Of a stretch of 32,466 nt of DNA, positions 1 through 8,711 are shown one piece after another. The stretch lies in the NCBI RefSeq assembly GCF_000239815.1, contig NZ_CAFK01000196.1, forward strand, positions 1 through 32,466, written 5' to 3'. A model generated the notes under the pieces. The model had not been told where the DNA came from. It worked only from the letters and a program-made list of their open reading frames with translations, and ran no database searches. Origin of the DNA: Bradyrhizobium sp. STM 3843 (GTDB lineage Bacteria; Pseudomonadota; Alphaproteobacteria; Rhizobiales; Xanthobacteraceae). The position numbers and the translations under genes are program-made. The stretch's first letter is position 1, and every line of letters starts with the position of its first letter.

Positions 1-1005
1 ATCGACATAGAGATCGGTATGCGCGGTGCCGAGATGGACTGCGACCTTGCGCGCGTCCTCCGCTTCGTTATAGGCGCCTTCGGCGAAGCCGATGCTGAAG
101 GTCCGCACCGGCTGGCTGGCCTGCGCCTGCATCAGCGCGACGATGGTCGAGGAATCGATGCCACCAGACAGGAAAGCGCCGAGCGGCACGTCCGACAGGC
201 ACTGCCGCTTGACCGCAACAGACAGCAATCGTTCGAGCTCGTCAGTTGCTTCACGCTCGTCGCTGAAACGGATGTGCTGCGCGGCGACGACCTGGTCGCG
301 CAGGGACCAATAGGCCTGCGGGGTCGGGAGGCTGCCGGGCATGGCGTCGGCGCCGAAGATGACGAAGGATCCCGGTGGCAGCTTTCGGATTCCGCTCCAG
401 ATCGAGGCCGGCGCCGGCACGTAGGAATAGCGCATGAACGCGGTCAGCGCCGCGCGATCGATCGACGGGGCCCAATCGGGATGCGCCGCAAGCGCCTTCA
501 ACTCGGAGCCGAATACGAGATCGGTGCCGCTCCAGCCGTAATACAGCGGCTTCTCGCCGAAGCGATCGCGCGCCAAAATCAGCGTCCGTGCCTCGGCATC
601 CCAAAGGCCGAGAGCGAACATGCCGATCATCCGCTGGAGCGTTGCCGCAACGCCCCATTGCTTGACGGCCGCAAGCAGTGTTTCGGTGTCGGAATGGCCG
701 CGCCAGTTCGGCGCGGCGCCGGCCGCCTCCAGCTCAGCACGGATGTCGAGATGGTTGTAGATCTCGCCGTTGAACGTCACCGTGAAGCGGCCGCAGGCAC
801 TGCGCATGGGTTGCGCACCGGCCGCGGACAGATCGAGAATCGAGAGCCGCCGATGTCCGAAGGCGATCCCCGCCTCCGCCAGCGTCCACAATCCCGAGGC
901 ATCCGGACCACGATGGGCCAGCGCCTCCGTCATCCGGCCGGCAAAACCCGCAAGCAGGCTCTCATCAGCGCCGCCGGGGCGAAACAGGCCCGCTATCCCG
1001 CACAT
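1..1005 (-). CDS. asnB: Asparagine synthetase (glutamine-hydrolysing), 3' end outside window
   Basis: Glutamine-dependent amidotransferase that converts aspartate to asparagine, or amidates a sugar or acyl carboxylate, in the cytoplasm. The start ATG at 1005 is followed directly by Cys-Gly-Ile, so Cys2 becomes the N-terminal nucleophile of the class II glutaminase domain. HRGPDASG and NGEIYN follow in the usual order. The synthetase domain begins near residue 230 and carries the pyrophosphate loop SGGIDSS at about residues 280-286. Only 335 codons are in the window, about half the usual 600-650, because the gene runs off the left edge. It is the third gene of a minus-strand group with the C-methyltransferase and reductase upstream, after a gap of about 140 bases. 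Such AsnB copies are common in polysaccharide loci, so the true substrate may not be aspartate. The family call is secure; the substrate is not. Confidence 0.93.
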   Translation of the reverse strand, partial: MCGIAGLFRPGGADESLLAGFAGRMTEALAHRGPDASGLWTLAEAGIAFGHRRLSILDLSAAGAQPMRSACGRFTVTFNGEIYNHLDIRAELEAAGAAPNWRGHSDTETLLAAVKQWGVAATLQRMIGMFALGLWDAEARTLILARDRFGEKPLYYGWSGTDLVFGSELKALAAHPDWAPSIDRAALTAFMRYSYVPAPASIWSGIRKLPPGSFVIFGADAMPGSLPTPQAYWSLRDQVVAAQHIRFSDEREATDELERLLSVAVKRQCLSDVPLGAFLSGGIDSSTIVALMQAQASQPVRTFSIGFAEGAYNEAEDARKVAVHLGTAHTDLYVD

Positions 1006-1143
1006 CGGAAGACCTATCGCCCCTTCACTGGACCTGACGGCCTCTGGCTGTCCTGACGACTACTCTCACACCTCACACGCGAAGGCCGCAATAGCGAAAT
1101 GCCTAAACTTGCAGCCTGTCAGGAACGTATCGCGGTTCGTTTC

Positions 1144-2403
1144 TCAAACCTTGACGTCGCCATCCTTGCCGACGACGCGGGTCTCCGGGCACAGCACGAT
1201 GAAATGCCCACCCTTTTGCAGATAGTCCTGGTTGGTCTCGATGATCTTCTTGGAATGCACCCAGGCCAGGATGATGGTGTAGTCAGGCATGCGCTTGAGC
1301 AACTCCGCCGTCGGCACCACGAGGATGCCGTCGCCGGACTCATGTCGGCCAACTTTCTGCGGGTGATCATCGACGATGTAGTCGATCTTGCCGGTCAGTC
1401 CGAGCTGGATCATCAGCGTTGGCCCGCTGCGGGCCGCGCCGTAGCCGGCGATGGTCTTGCCGTCCGCCTTCAATTTGGCCGCCAGTTCCGCCGTTCGCGC
1501 GCGGAGCTGCTTCACCTTGCTGCCGAAGGCGTGCAGCGTCTCGAGCTGGTCGAGCTTCCGCTCGTCTTCCAGCGCGACCAGCTGCTTGACCGAATCCTCG
1601 ACAGGCCGGCTGCCGCCCTTGAGCTGCACCGTGCCGAGCAGCGAGCCGTGCTGGATCGGCGCGCGCTCGACCGCGATCAGTTCGAGCCCGTGACGGTCGA
1701 GAAACTTGATCAGCGGCTTGACCGAATGGTGGCTGAGATGTTCGTGGAACAGAGTCGCGATCAGCACGCCGTCGACGATGTCGAGCAGATATTGCGCCTC
1801 GAAAAAGAACAGGCCATCGGGGGCCAGCATGGTGCGCACGCAATCCACCATCTCGCCGAGATCGTCGGCATGGGCGAACACGTTGAAGGCGCAGACGATG
1901 TGCGCCGGCCCATGCTCCTCGCGAATGCGCTTGGCGAGGTCGCGGGTCATCAGCGAGGTGATGGTCGGAATCCCCGCATCATTGGCGCGCTGCGCCGCGT
2001 CCGTTGCGGGATCGATGCCGAGCACGCGATAGCCGGCCTGCTTGAACGGCTTGAGCAGCGAACCGTCATTGCTGCCGATATCGACGACGAGCGAACCCTG
2101 CGGCGCGCTGGAGGCCCTCATGGCCTTGGCCGCGACGTTCTGGAAGTGCTCCGGCATGCCTTTGGCATCGCCGGAATAGTAGGTGTAGGAATCCCACAGC
2201 GTCTTGGGATCGATGATATCCGTTTGCTGGACATGGCCGCAATCGCCGCACATGTAGACGTCAACGGGATAACGGGCCGCATTCGCCGCCACGTTGCGAT
2301 CGTGGGAATAATTTTCCGAGAGCGGGATCGGCGAAAGCTCGACGACGCGTTCGACGTTCTTGGAGTCGCAAAGGCGGCACGTCTGGCGCTTTGTCACAGT
2401 CAT
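1144..2403 (-). CDS. SAM-dependent sugar C-methyltransferase (NovU/TylC3/TcaB9 type)
   Basis: Probably transfers a methyl group from SAM to a carbon of an NDP-keto-sugar. The protein is 419 residues, normal for the family. An N-terminal zinc domain has Cys pairs at 9/12 and 52/55. The SAM domain has motif I VDIGSNDGS near 107-115, and a C-terminal Rossmann-like domain contains GYGAARSG and DDHPQKVG. The usual active-site Y-H-E-H stretch is present as FHEHLSHHS, so a Phe replaces the Tyr. The start is set at the ATG at 2403. A TTG three codons upstream (2412) would overlap the upstream reductase stop and cannot be excluded; an AAAGG lies just before it. It follows the reductase with no real gap, so the two are co-transcribed. 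Products of such pairs are branched deoxysugars; the actual substrate is unknown. Confidence 0.85.
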   Translation of the reverse strand: MTVTKRQTCRLCDSKNVERVVELSPIPLSENYSHDRNVAANAARYPVDVYMCGDCGHVQQTDIIDPKTLWDSYTYYSGDAKGMPEHFQNVAAKAMRASSAPQGSLVVDIGSNDGSLLKPFKQAGYRVLGIDPATDAAQRANDAGIPTITSLMTRDLAKRIREEHGPAHIVCAFNVFAHADDLGEMVDCVRTMLAPDGLFFFEAQYLLDIVDGVLIATLFHEHLSHHSVKPLIKFLDRHGLELIAVERAPIQHGSLLGTVQLKGGSRPVEDSVKQLVALEDERKLDQLETLHAFGSKVKQLRARTAELAAKLKADGKTIAGYGAARSGPTLMIQLGLTGKIDYIVDDHPQKVGRHESGDGILVVPTAELLKRMPDYTIILAWVHSKKIIETNQDYLQKGGHFIVLCPETRVVGKDGDVKV

Positions 2404-2408
2404 AGCAT

Positions 2409-3311
2409 TCAAGCCTTTCGTTGAGCCTGGTAGTCGGCGATCAAGTCTTCGATCAAGTCATCGAGGGGCTGAGGAGAAATCCCGCGCAGCTGCGTCGTTC
2501 TGCGCATACCCAATCCACTATAAGTCGGCTTGAAGGGAATATTGATCCCCTTCTCTACCGCGGTCGACGGCCGAATCAAGCTGGCATCGACCCCAAGCCG
2601 GTTGGCGAGCTTGTGGGCGAAATCGACATAGTTGACGTTTTCAGCGCCGGACAGATGCAGATTTCCCGGCACGCGCTGCTCCCCGATCCGCGCCAGAGCC
2701 TCTCCGACAAAGCGAACCGACATCGGTGCGAAGGTCAGGTCGGAAAACGGTTCGACCGGCTGCCCCTTCTCCCAAGCTGCAAACCACGCCGGCAGCGGCG
2801 ACACGCCGGCATTCATGATCTTGGTCAGGCGCACGATGTTGAGGCGATCGGTCGCGTTCAGCCGTTCTGCGGCACGCCGCACCACTGCTTCGCTGTCTGA
2901 TTTCTGCTGTGCATAGGCGATGCCAGGCTGATGCGGGTCGTCTTCCTGCGGCCACGGCCGCTCACCGCCGAACACGGAATTGGTCGAGATATAGGTCACG
3001 AACAGCCCCTGCTCGAGCAGCGAGGCGATGGTCCTCGGGATCAGCTCGACATTGATGACCCGCGCCATCGGGTCCTTTTCGCAGCGGTCATAGTTGGTCG
3101 CCGCCGCGATCAGAAAGGCATAGTCGATCCCCGCGGGCGCGCGGAAGGGCGTCTCGCTCTCGAAGTCCAGGAGCAAGCGCGACGGCGTGACAGTGTCGGC
3201 CCGCCGCGTGGTTTCGTAGGCGGTATGGCCCCGCTTCCGCAAGGCGCCGATGGCGCTGCCGCCCACCAGGCTGTCGCCGCCAATGACCAAAAATGCGGCG
3301 TTATCTGTCAT
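2409..3311 (-). CDS. NAD(P)-dependent sugar-nucleotide reductase, RmlD-like SDR
   Basis: Extended short-chain dehydrogenase of 300 residues, related to dTDP-4-dehydrorhamnose reductases, expected to reduce a keto group on a nucleotide sugar. The N-terminal nucleotide-binding loop is IGGDSLVGG, a variant of GxxGxxG. A Ser-Thr-Asn-Ser-Val-Phe-Gly stretch supplies the catalytic Ser/Thr, and the YAQQK stretch gives the YxxxK pair. The start ATG at 3311 lies about 7 bases after a GGGGG ribosome-binding site. It is the first gene of the minus-strand reductase/C-methyltransferase/asnB group, fitting a pathway in which keto reduction follows C-methylation. The C terminus has the RmlD-like substrate-binding fold, but the exact substrate cannot be read. 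Confidence 0.82.
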   Translation of the reverse strand: MTDNAAFLVIGGDSLVGGSAIGALRKRGHTAYETTRRADTVTPSRLLLDFESETPFRAPAGIDYAFLIAAATNYDRCEKDPMARVINVELIPRTIASLLEQGLFVTYISTNSVFGGERPWPQEDDPHQPGIAYAQQKSDSEAVVRRAAERLNATDRLNIVRLTKIMNAGVSPLPAWFAAWEKGQPVEPFSDLTFAPMSVRFVGEALARIGEQRVPGNLHLSGAENVNYVDFAHKLANRLGVDASLIRPSTAVEKGINIPFKPTYSGLGMRRTTQLRGISPQPLDDLIEDLIADYQAQRKA

Positions 3312-3513
3312 GATTCATCCCCCGGGAAGCAGGTGCTTGTCCGCTGTGCACTCGTCGTAAACCGCAACCGTCACTTGCACCATTGCGCCGTCTGGTTAGC
3401 CAGAAATGCGTGCCACTGCAAATGATCCGAGAGACCCAGCGAGATCGCCGTTCCGTCGAATCGCCGCATTCGCAGCTCGACACTCGGACGGGCAGCAAAC
3501 TCAGATCCGGTCG

Positions 3514-5487
3514 CTAACCCGTCCCAGACAGCCGATTCGCAGGAGCCCTCTCAGGAATGGCCCCATCGGCTGGCGCAGGGCGAATCTGGCCGGCATCGAC
3601 AGTCAGCCTCCCGGAACCCCAGCGTTCTCGCGTCATCAGCATGCTGCTGCAATGCGAGGGAAATGCGCCGGTACGGAGCCACTTGCGCATCCGGACGTTG
3701 TTCGCGCTCGTCAGGACCGCTATCGCGGCCCAGGAGACGACCGCGAGCAGATTGACGGGAAGGCGCCTGAGACTTAGGGGCCACACATAGCGGGCCAGGT
3801 TCCGCTCCCACTGTCGCAGCAGGAACTTGACCCTGCCCCCTGCAAAGCGACCGTCGTACTGATAAGCCATCCAGTTGGGGGGCATCACCTGTTCGACGAA
3901 TTGCGGAAGCGCGTGCGCGAGATCGCCTCCATCGAGATCGCCAGGTTGATGTTCGAGGAAGATCGCCAGAACGCCGCCCGGGGCAAGGCGCGATTCGGCA
4001 GCCTGCAACTTCTCCGAAATGCCTGCGATTCCGTCGCTCGATACGTGGACCAGAACGGCATCATAGCGGGCATCGGCAACGGCGGAACGTTCCTCGTCAA
4101 CACCTGCGTCGGGCACCCTGGCATTCCCGTGCACGTCGATCGGCAGATGCTTGGGCAAGGAAGATGCAAGGGGACTCGAGGCGCTGGCAACCAGAAGCAC
4201 GCGCGGTGATCGCTGCTTGATATCGGCGATCCAGTCGAGCAGGAGGCGAGAATCCAGCCATTGGTAATGCCAGATCGGGACGTCGGGGATGCTACGCGTC
4301 CGGCGACGCATCCAGCCGATGAGCTCGCTGTAGAGAGGAACGATACGCCTCCTCCAACCCCCGACCGTATCGCGACGGCGCAGTTCCGGAGGAAGCACGA
4401 CCTCCCGGCCTGACTGGACGAACTTCAGGGATGCCCAATACTGAACGCCGGCGAGCCAATACGGGTGGTCGACGTGGTCGATCGGCTCGCGCGTCATCTT
4501 CGACTTCAGCTCAGTCATGAACTGCTCGGCGCGGGCGCGAGCACGATCCAGCTCCGGGCCGGGATCGGCGGCATGGAAGACGACATCCACCTCCGCAAAA
4601 CGCCGATGTTCGGCGGTGGTCCAGTTGGAGAGCTCGGCTGCGATCGCGCCCACGCTGGCCTGGCCGCCCCGCACAAGGTTGCGTTCGGAGCTCGAGGATT
4701 GCAGCTCGGCTACGAAGAACTCATCGGAGTCACCAAGCAACGCGAATTTCCGCGACGGCACCAGCTCGGGCATGAAGCCATAGTCGCTGTAGGAGTTCAG
4801 CGGTGTCAGCGGCACCTCGGGCTTGACCGCCATCATGAAGATCAGATGATGGCGGCACAGCAAGGTGTCGTCGTCGACCTGCCAGTAGATCTGCGTATGG
4901 CTGGTGCAGGTGATGAGGCTCTGCGTGATGGTCTTGGCCGTGACAGTCAGGTGCAGATTGTTGAGCACGATGCGGACCAGATCGCGCGGCGCAAGCGTCA
5001 GCTCAAATCCATCCGGTGACAGCGCCTTCAGCAATGAGGGCAGAGCCGTCTCCGCGACGGCGCGCAAGGACGGCGTCTTCACGCAAGGATGCCCCTCCGC
5101 AACCTTGTTGACGAGCGTTCGCAGCGATCCGTCTGCCAGCACGAAGTCCGAGTTCATGAACACGAAGCAGGTATTGGTCTGCTCGCTGCCGCTATCCATG
5201 ATGCCGCGCGCATAGGCTGCGGTCAGCGTCACGCCGTAGGCGCCGCCAGCGATGAGATCATCGATCAGAATGTACCGAACGGGGCAAAGCGCTTTCAGCC
5301 GGGCCATGATCGGCTGCTGCTCGAAATGCACCCGCCCCTCGGCAGACGTCAGAATGACGACTTCGAGTTCGTTTGCCTCCGCCACCCAGGGCAGGTTGTG
5401 AGACGACAAATAGGACGGTAGCGAGACGCGGGCGAACTCGTCGATGTAACGAGCTCCCCAGATCGCCGTCAGAAACTTGACCTTCAT
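3514..5487 (-). CDS. Putative membrane-anchored glycosyltransferase, unnamed family (paralogue 1 of 3)
   Basis: I do not recognise this 657-residue protein as a named family. The N-terminal 250 residues look like a GT-A-type nucleotide-sugar domain: W10-G11, an IDDL strand at 75-78, a DxD-like MNSD at 111-114, YWQVDDD at 201-207 and NSYSDYGF at 231-238. A second Rossmann-like region, roughly 425-530, ends in LAPGGVLAIFL. This resembles the late strands of a SAM methyltransferase, but the glycine-rich motif I is missing. One membrane helix lies near 576-595, followed by a basic NNVRMRK patch and a Pro/Ala-rich tail, suggesting attachment to the inner membrane. The 21268-23274 protein matches it along its whole length, and the 23177-24412 protein matches the first domain. 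The start ATG at 5487 follows AGAG. A role in building the surface glycan is inferred from context only. Confidence 0.72.
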   Translation of the reverse strand: MKVKFLTAIWGARYIDEFARVSLPSYLSSHNLPWVAEANELEVVILTSAEGRVHFEQQPIMARLKALCPVRYILIDDLIAGGAYGVTLTAAYARGIMDSGSEQTNTCFVFMNSDFVLADGSLRTLVNKVAEGHPCVKTPSLRAVAETALPSLLKALSPDGFELTLAPRDLVRIVLNNLHLTVTAKTITQSLITCTSHTQIYWQVDDDTLLCRHHLIFMMAVKPEVPLTPLNSYSDYGFMPELVPSRKFALLGDSDEFFVAELQSSSSERNLVRGGQASVGAIAAELSNWTTAEHRRFAEVDVVFHAADPGPELDRARARAEQFMTELKSKMTREPIDHVDHPYWLAGVQYWASLKFVQSGREVVLPPELRRRDTVGGWRRRIVPLYSELIGWMRRRTRSIPDVPIWHYQWLDSRLLLDWIADIKQRSPRVLLVASASSPLASSLPKHLPIDVHGNARVPDAGVDEERSAVADARYDAVLVHVSSDGIAGISEKLQAAESRLAPGGVLAIFLEHQPGDLDGGDLAHALPQFVEQVMPPNWMAYQYDGRFAGGRVKFLLRQWERNLARYVWPLSLRRLPVNLLAVVSWAAIAVLTSANNVRMRKWLRTGAFPSHCSSMLMTRERWGSGRLTVDAGQIRPAPADGAIPERAPANRLSGTG

Positions 5488-5792
5488 TCTCTAAAAACGC
5501 CTCGAAAAGCCTTCGTGAGACGGACCTGCCACGCCTTCCGCTTGGCAAGCGCAACGAACGGCCGCCCTGGCTCGGTCACGGCAGCCAGGGCCAACGCTCC
5601 ATGTTCCAGGCAGGGTAAAGCAGAAACGCCGGTCAAACTCTAGCAAAACTCCGCTTCGCGACGTTGCAGTGGACCCAAAAGTCCTTTATGCGGGCGGGCA
5701 AAGCTCCGACCACCGCACGGCCCGGGTCCCCTCCCGGGATCGCGCCATCGTCGGCGGGCTGTGGACAAGTCACCGCATTTCTGGACGAATGC
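5488..5792. other. Divergent intergenic region
   Basis: These 305 bases separate the minus-strand putative glycosyltransferase from the plus-strand cupin, so both promoters should lie here. The cupin frame stays open upstream to 5664, but that stretch has no cupin-like residues and I treat it as non-coding. The only clear structure is the inverted repeat at 5564-5591. I could not pick out a convincing -35/-10 pair. Confidence 0.5.
5564..5591. repeat. Inverted repeat, 9-bp perfect arms
   Basis: GCCCTGGCT (5564-5572) pairs perfectly with AGCCAGGGC (5583-5591) around a 10-base spacer. It lies between two divergent genes, 77 bases upstream of the glycosyltransferase-like start. It could be an operator or a leader hairpin. 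No T-run follows on either strand, so a terminator is unlikely. Confidence 0.6.
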
Positions 5793-6329
5793 ATGGACCA
5801 GCCGGACCACCGATTGCGCGAAGTTTCGCCCGAGGTGCTGTACTCGGATGGCGGTTTCCTCGCTGTCGACGACAGCATCGTGCAGCTCTTGAAGGACAAG
5901 GCCGCGAAATCAACCCGGCGACGCTGTCGCCTTTGCTTTCACGCATCGTCTGACGATCTCCAACAGGAGATGCTGATCGTCATGCACCGGTCCTCTTATG
6001 TGCGCCCCCACCGTCACCTGCGCCGTTCCGAAACGTTGGCGATCATCGAAGGAAACTGCGAGACCCTCCTGTTCGACCAGGATGGACAGCTGACGGAGCG
6101 CCTGCCGATGTCGGCCGCGGCCGAGGGCGGCCGCTTCTTCTACAAGATGCCGCCGGGCATCTTTCATACCTTGATCTTCCGCTCGGAATGGCTGGTGTTC
6201 CTGGAAACCACGATCGGTCCATTCGATCCGACCTCCAGCGAAGCGGCGAGTTGGGCCCCGCCGGAAACCGACCCGGCGGCCGGACATGCGTACCTCGCGG
6301 CCCTTGTGTCCAGCAATCCCGGCCGTTGA
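5793..6329 (+). CDS. WbuC-family cupin
   Basis: Small cytoplasmic cupin of 178 residues resembling WbuC, a family often encoded in O-antigen loci whose reaction is not settled. Visible cupin features are R-L-C-F-H at 46-50, the metal-binding PHRH at 72-75, an ETLAIIEG strand after it, and a second-motif His at 125 in MPPGIFHT. The start at 5793 is chosen because the family-like sequence begins soon after it; the frame is open to 5664 without conserved sequence. The gene is followed after 78 bases by a C-methyltransferase-like gene on the same strand. WbuC proteins are presumed to act on nucleotide-sugar intermediates, but this is unproven. Confidence 0.8.
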   Translation: MDQPDHRLREVSPEVLYSDGGFLAVDDSIVQLLKDKAAKSTRRRCRLCFHASSDDLQQEMLIVMHRSSYVRPHRHLRRSETLAIIEGNCETLLFDQDGQLTERLPMSAAAEGGRFFYKMPPGIFHTLIFRSEWLVFLETTIGPFDPTSSEAASWAPPETDPAAGHAYLAALVSSNPGR

Positions 6330-6407
6330 CCGCGGCCCTGTTTACTCATCCTGCCAAGTCGGGCATCTAGCTGCGATCGGCAGATCGTCTGAAGAGGAAT
6401 CGCGCAG

Positions 6408-7616
6408 ATGGCGTGTTTGGTTTGTGGTGCTCAGGAGGTCAAGCAGGCGCTGGACCTGGGAAGCCACCCGGTGGCGTCGTTCTTCCTGCCGGAGAAGGAC
6501 ACCCCGGAACATGCCGTCGATCTGGTGCTCGGCCAATGCGCGACCTGCGGCACCATCCAGCTGATGAAGCCGGTGTCGCATGAGGCGCTGATTCCGCCGT
6601 ACGACTGGCTATTTGCGCGCGAGCCGGAAGAGCATCTCGACCAGGTGGTCGAGCAGATCGTGGCACTCCCCGGGGTGACCACGGACAGCGTGATCGGCGC
6701 GCTGACATCCAAGGATGACACCACGATCGACCGGTTTCGTCGCAAAGGCTTCGAACGGACCTGGCGGGTCACGCTCGACGGCGATCTTGGCCTTACCAAT
6801 CCCGCCTGCGGCATCGAGACGGTTCAGAAGCTGACCACACCCGAGCGCATGGCTGCGATCGCGGACAGGCGCGGTGCTGCTGATGTCTTGATCGTCCGCC
6901 ACATTCTCGAACATGCCGAAAACCTGCATGATTTCGTCGGGGGCATCGCGGCGCTGGTGAAACCCGGCGGCATCGTGATGGTGGAGATCCCGGACTGTAC
7001 CAACAGCCTGCGGCTGCATGACTACTGCATGCCGTGGGAGGAGCATTCGCTCTACTTCACTCCCGAAACCTTCGCACCGGTCCTCACCATGGGTGGCTTT
7101 GAGCCGATCCGCATGGACGTGTTTCCCCTGCCCTTCGAGAATTCCATCGTGCAGCTCGCGCGCAAGGTCGGCCTCCCCGGTCCCGTCAAGCGAGATCAAC
7201 CGACCGATGCGAGCCAGTCGCAGCTGCTCGGAAGCTATGCCGCCGATTTCGAGCCGACGCGTCGCGAGCTGCGCGCGAAGCTTACCAAGTTCCGCGCCGA
7301 GCAAGGCCCGATCGCCTTGTTCGGCGCCGGCCATCTCGCCTGCGCCTTCGCCAACTTCCTGGGTGTTGCCGACCTGATCGACTTCGTTGCCGACGACACG
7401 CCGCAGAAGATCGGCAAATATCTGCCTGGCGCGCGCCTGCCGATCCTCCCCTCCGCGGCGCTGGCTGAGCGTGGCATCAAGCTGTGCCTGCTGGCTCTCT
7501 CGGTCAGCAGCGAGGACCGGGTGATCGAGCGCAACAGCGCCGTGGCCGCCTCGGGCGGCAAGTTCGCCTCGATCTTGCGGGCAAGCCCGCGCTCGATCTT
7601 CTCGCTGGCGCTCTGA
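6408..7616 (+). CDS. C-methyltransferase-like protein with altered SAM motif
   Basis: This 402-residue protein has the architecture of the sugar C-methyltransferase family. A zinc finger comes from Cys3/Cys6 and Cys44/Cys47. The central SAM-type domain contains ILEHAENLHDF and LVKPGGIVMVEIPD, and a C-terminal Rossmann-like domain contains LFGAGHLACAF and DDTPQKIGKYLPG. The active-site-like stretch WEEHSLYF is kept at 209-216. Motif I, expected as a glycine-rich D-I-G-x-N-D-G, reads VIGALTSKDD near 95-104, and a following insert is unlike the paralogue at 1144-2403. SAM binding may therefore be weak or absent. A GAGGAATCGCGCAG stretch upstream of the ATG supplies a ribosome-binding site. It ends 18 bases from the convergent glycosyltransferase stop at 7635, so there is little room for a terminator. 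Confidence 0.78.
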   Translation: MACLVCGAQEVKQALDLGSHPVASFFLPEKDTPEHAVDLVLGQCATCGTIQLMKPVSHEALIPPYDWLFAREPEEHLDQVVEQIVALPGVTTDSVIGALTSKDDTTIDRFRRKGFERTWRVTLDGDLGLTNPACGIETVQKLTTPERMAAIADRRGAADVLIVRHILEHAENLHDFVGGIAALVKPGGIVMVEIPDCTNSLRLHDYCMPWEEHSLYFTPETFAPVLTMGGFEPIRMDVFPLPFENSIVQLARKVGLPGPVKRDQPTDASQSQLLGSYAADFEPTRRELRAKLTKFRAEQGPIALFGAGHLACAFANFLGVADLIDFVADDTPQKIGKYLPGARLPILPSAALAERGIKLCLLALSVSSEDRVIERNSAVAASGGKFASILRASPRSIFSLAL

Positions 7617-7634
7617 TCCGCTTGACGCCGCCCC

Positions 7635-8711
7635 TCAGCGTTGCGCGCTGCGGGTGCGGCGAAACCAGGCCGTCCTGGCGAGCGCCCAGAGCGACATCGG
7701 CCGCTCCTGCAGGACGAACCAGGCGAGAGCGATTAGGCGTCCGACAGCGCCATCCAGCGCCGCTGCGAAATTGAGCGCGATCGGACCGAGCGGCCCGCGC
7801 GCCAGTTGCAGAAGCGTGGCCTTCCGCATCGGCTGCGAGGAAATGGCGATGCGCGCCAATCCGAAGCGCCAGCGCCGCTCGAACAGCTGCGGATACCAGG
7901 TTGGGAACGCCGGGTCGGCCTGCATCCGCGCGATCGCCAGGTTCATCACCTCGTAGCTGCGCGACAGATCAGCAGCCTCCGAGCGCGAATAGCCCGACGG
8001 ACTGATTTTCCAGGTCATGCCGACCGTCGGGACGAAACAGAAACCGTGCCGCAGGGCCAATTGCTTGAACAGAAGGCCATCGGCGAACGACCTCAGCAGG
8101 GGATCGAACCCGCCGGCATCGATGATCGCGGCACGGCGGACGACGGCCGTCCCGGCAAGCAGCCAATTGTCGGCGTAGCGCAGCAGGCCTGCGACCTCGC
8201 CCGGCCCAAGATAGGCCTCCTCATAAGCCGGCACGATCGGCGGCCTGGGCTGCGCGCTGTCGGGGCGTGTCACGTCAACGGCGAGCCCTTCGGTACAGGC
8301 CAGCACCGCCTCGGGATGGCGCTCCAGAGCCGACAGGGTGGCCTTGAACAGCCCCGGATGGGTAAGATCGTCGGCAGCCCCAAAATTGATGAAGAGGCCG
8401 CGCGCGGCCTGCAAGCCACGATTCAGCGCCGCGACCGTGCCCTGGTTCTTCTCCTGCGCCAGCACCCGCAGCGTCGGAAACTCCGACGCCAGCGCGGCCA
8501 GCCGCGCAAGGCTGTCGTCGGTCGAGCCGTCGTCGACGACGATGATCTCGTCCGGCGCCGGCTCCTGTTGCGCAAAGGCGCGGATCGCATCTCCGACCAG
8601 CGAACCATGATTATAGTTCGGAATCACGACCGAGAGCCGGACCGAGGCCCTCGACGGGTTCTCCACAGCGCTGGTCGGCATCTCCGCCTGCGGCGAGTTG
8701 GTGGCGCTCAT
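7635..8711 (-). CDS. Glycosyltransferase family 2
   Basis: Inverting GT-A glycosyltransferase of 358 residues that should add a sugar from an NDP donor to the growing glycan at the cytoplasmic face. LSVVIPNYNHG opens the catalytic domain near residue 27. VVDDGSTDDS near 58-67 is the nucleotide-binding Asp cluster, and GAADDL near 111-116 fills the DxD position. The start at 8711 is preferred over an upstream one because its ATG overlaps the upstream methyltransferase stop by the ATGA arrangement used throughout this operon. It is the last gene of the long minus-strand run and the only textbook glycosyltransferase in the window. Acceptor and donor are unknown. Confidence 0.9.
   Translation of the reverse strand: MSATNSPQAEMPTSAVENPSRASVRLSVVIPNYNHGSLVGDAIRAFAQQEPAPDEIIVVDDGSTDDSLARLAALASEFPTLRVLAQEKNQGTVAALNRGLQAARGLFINFGAADDLTHPGLFKATLSALERHPEAVLACTEGLAVDVTRPDSAQPRPPIVPAYEEAYLGPGEVAGLLRYADNWLLAGTAVVRRAAIIDAGGFDPLLRSFADGLLFKQLALRHGFCFVPTVGMTWKISPSGYSRSEAADLSRSYEVMNLAIARMQADPAFPTWYPQLFERRWRFGLARIAISSQPMRKATLLQLARGPLGPIALNFAAALDGAVGRLIALAWFVLQERPMSLWALARTAWFRRTRSAQR

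Noticed and set aside
1099..2424. Plus-strand open frame of 441 codons opposite the C-methyltransferase
   Set aside because: No family features; the minus strand encodes a complete zinc-finger methyltransferase.
7617..7634. Bidirectional terminator between convergent genes
   Set aside because: Only 18 bases separate the stops and no hairpin is present.
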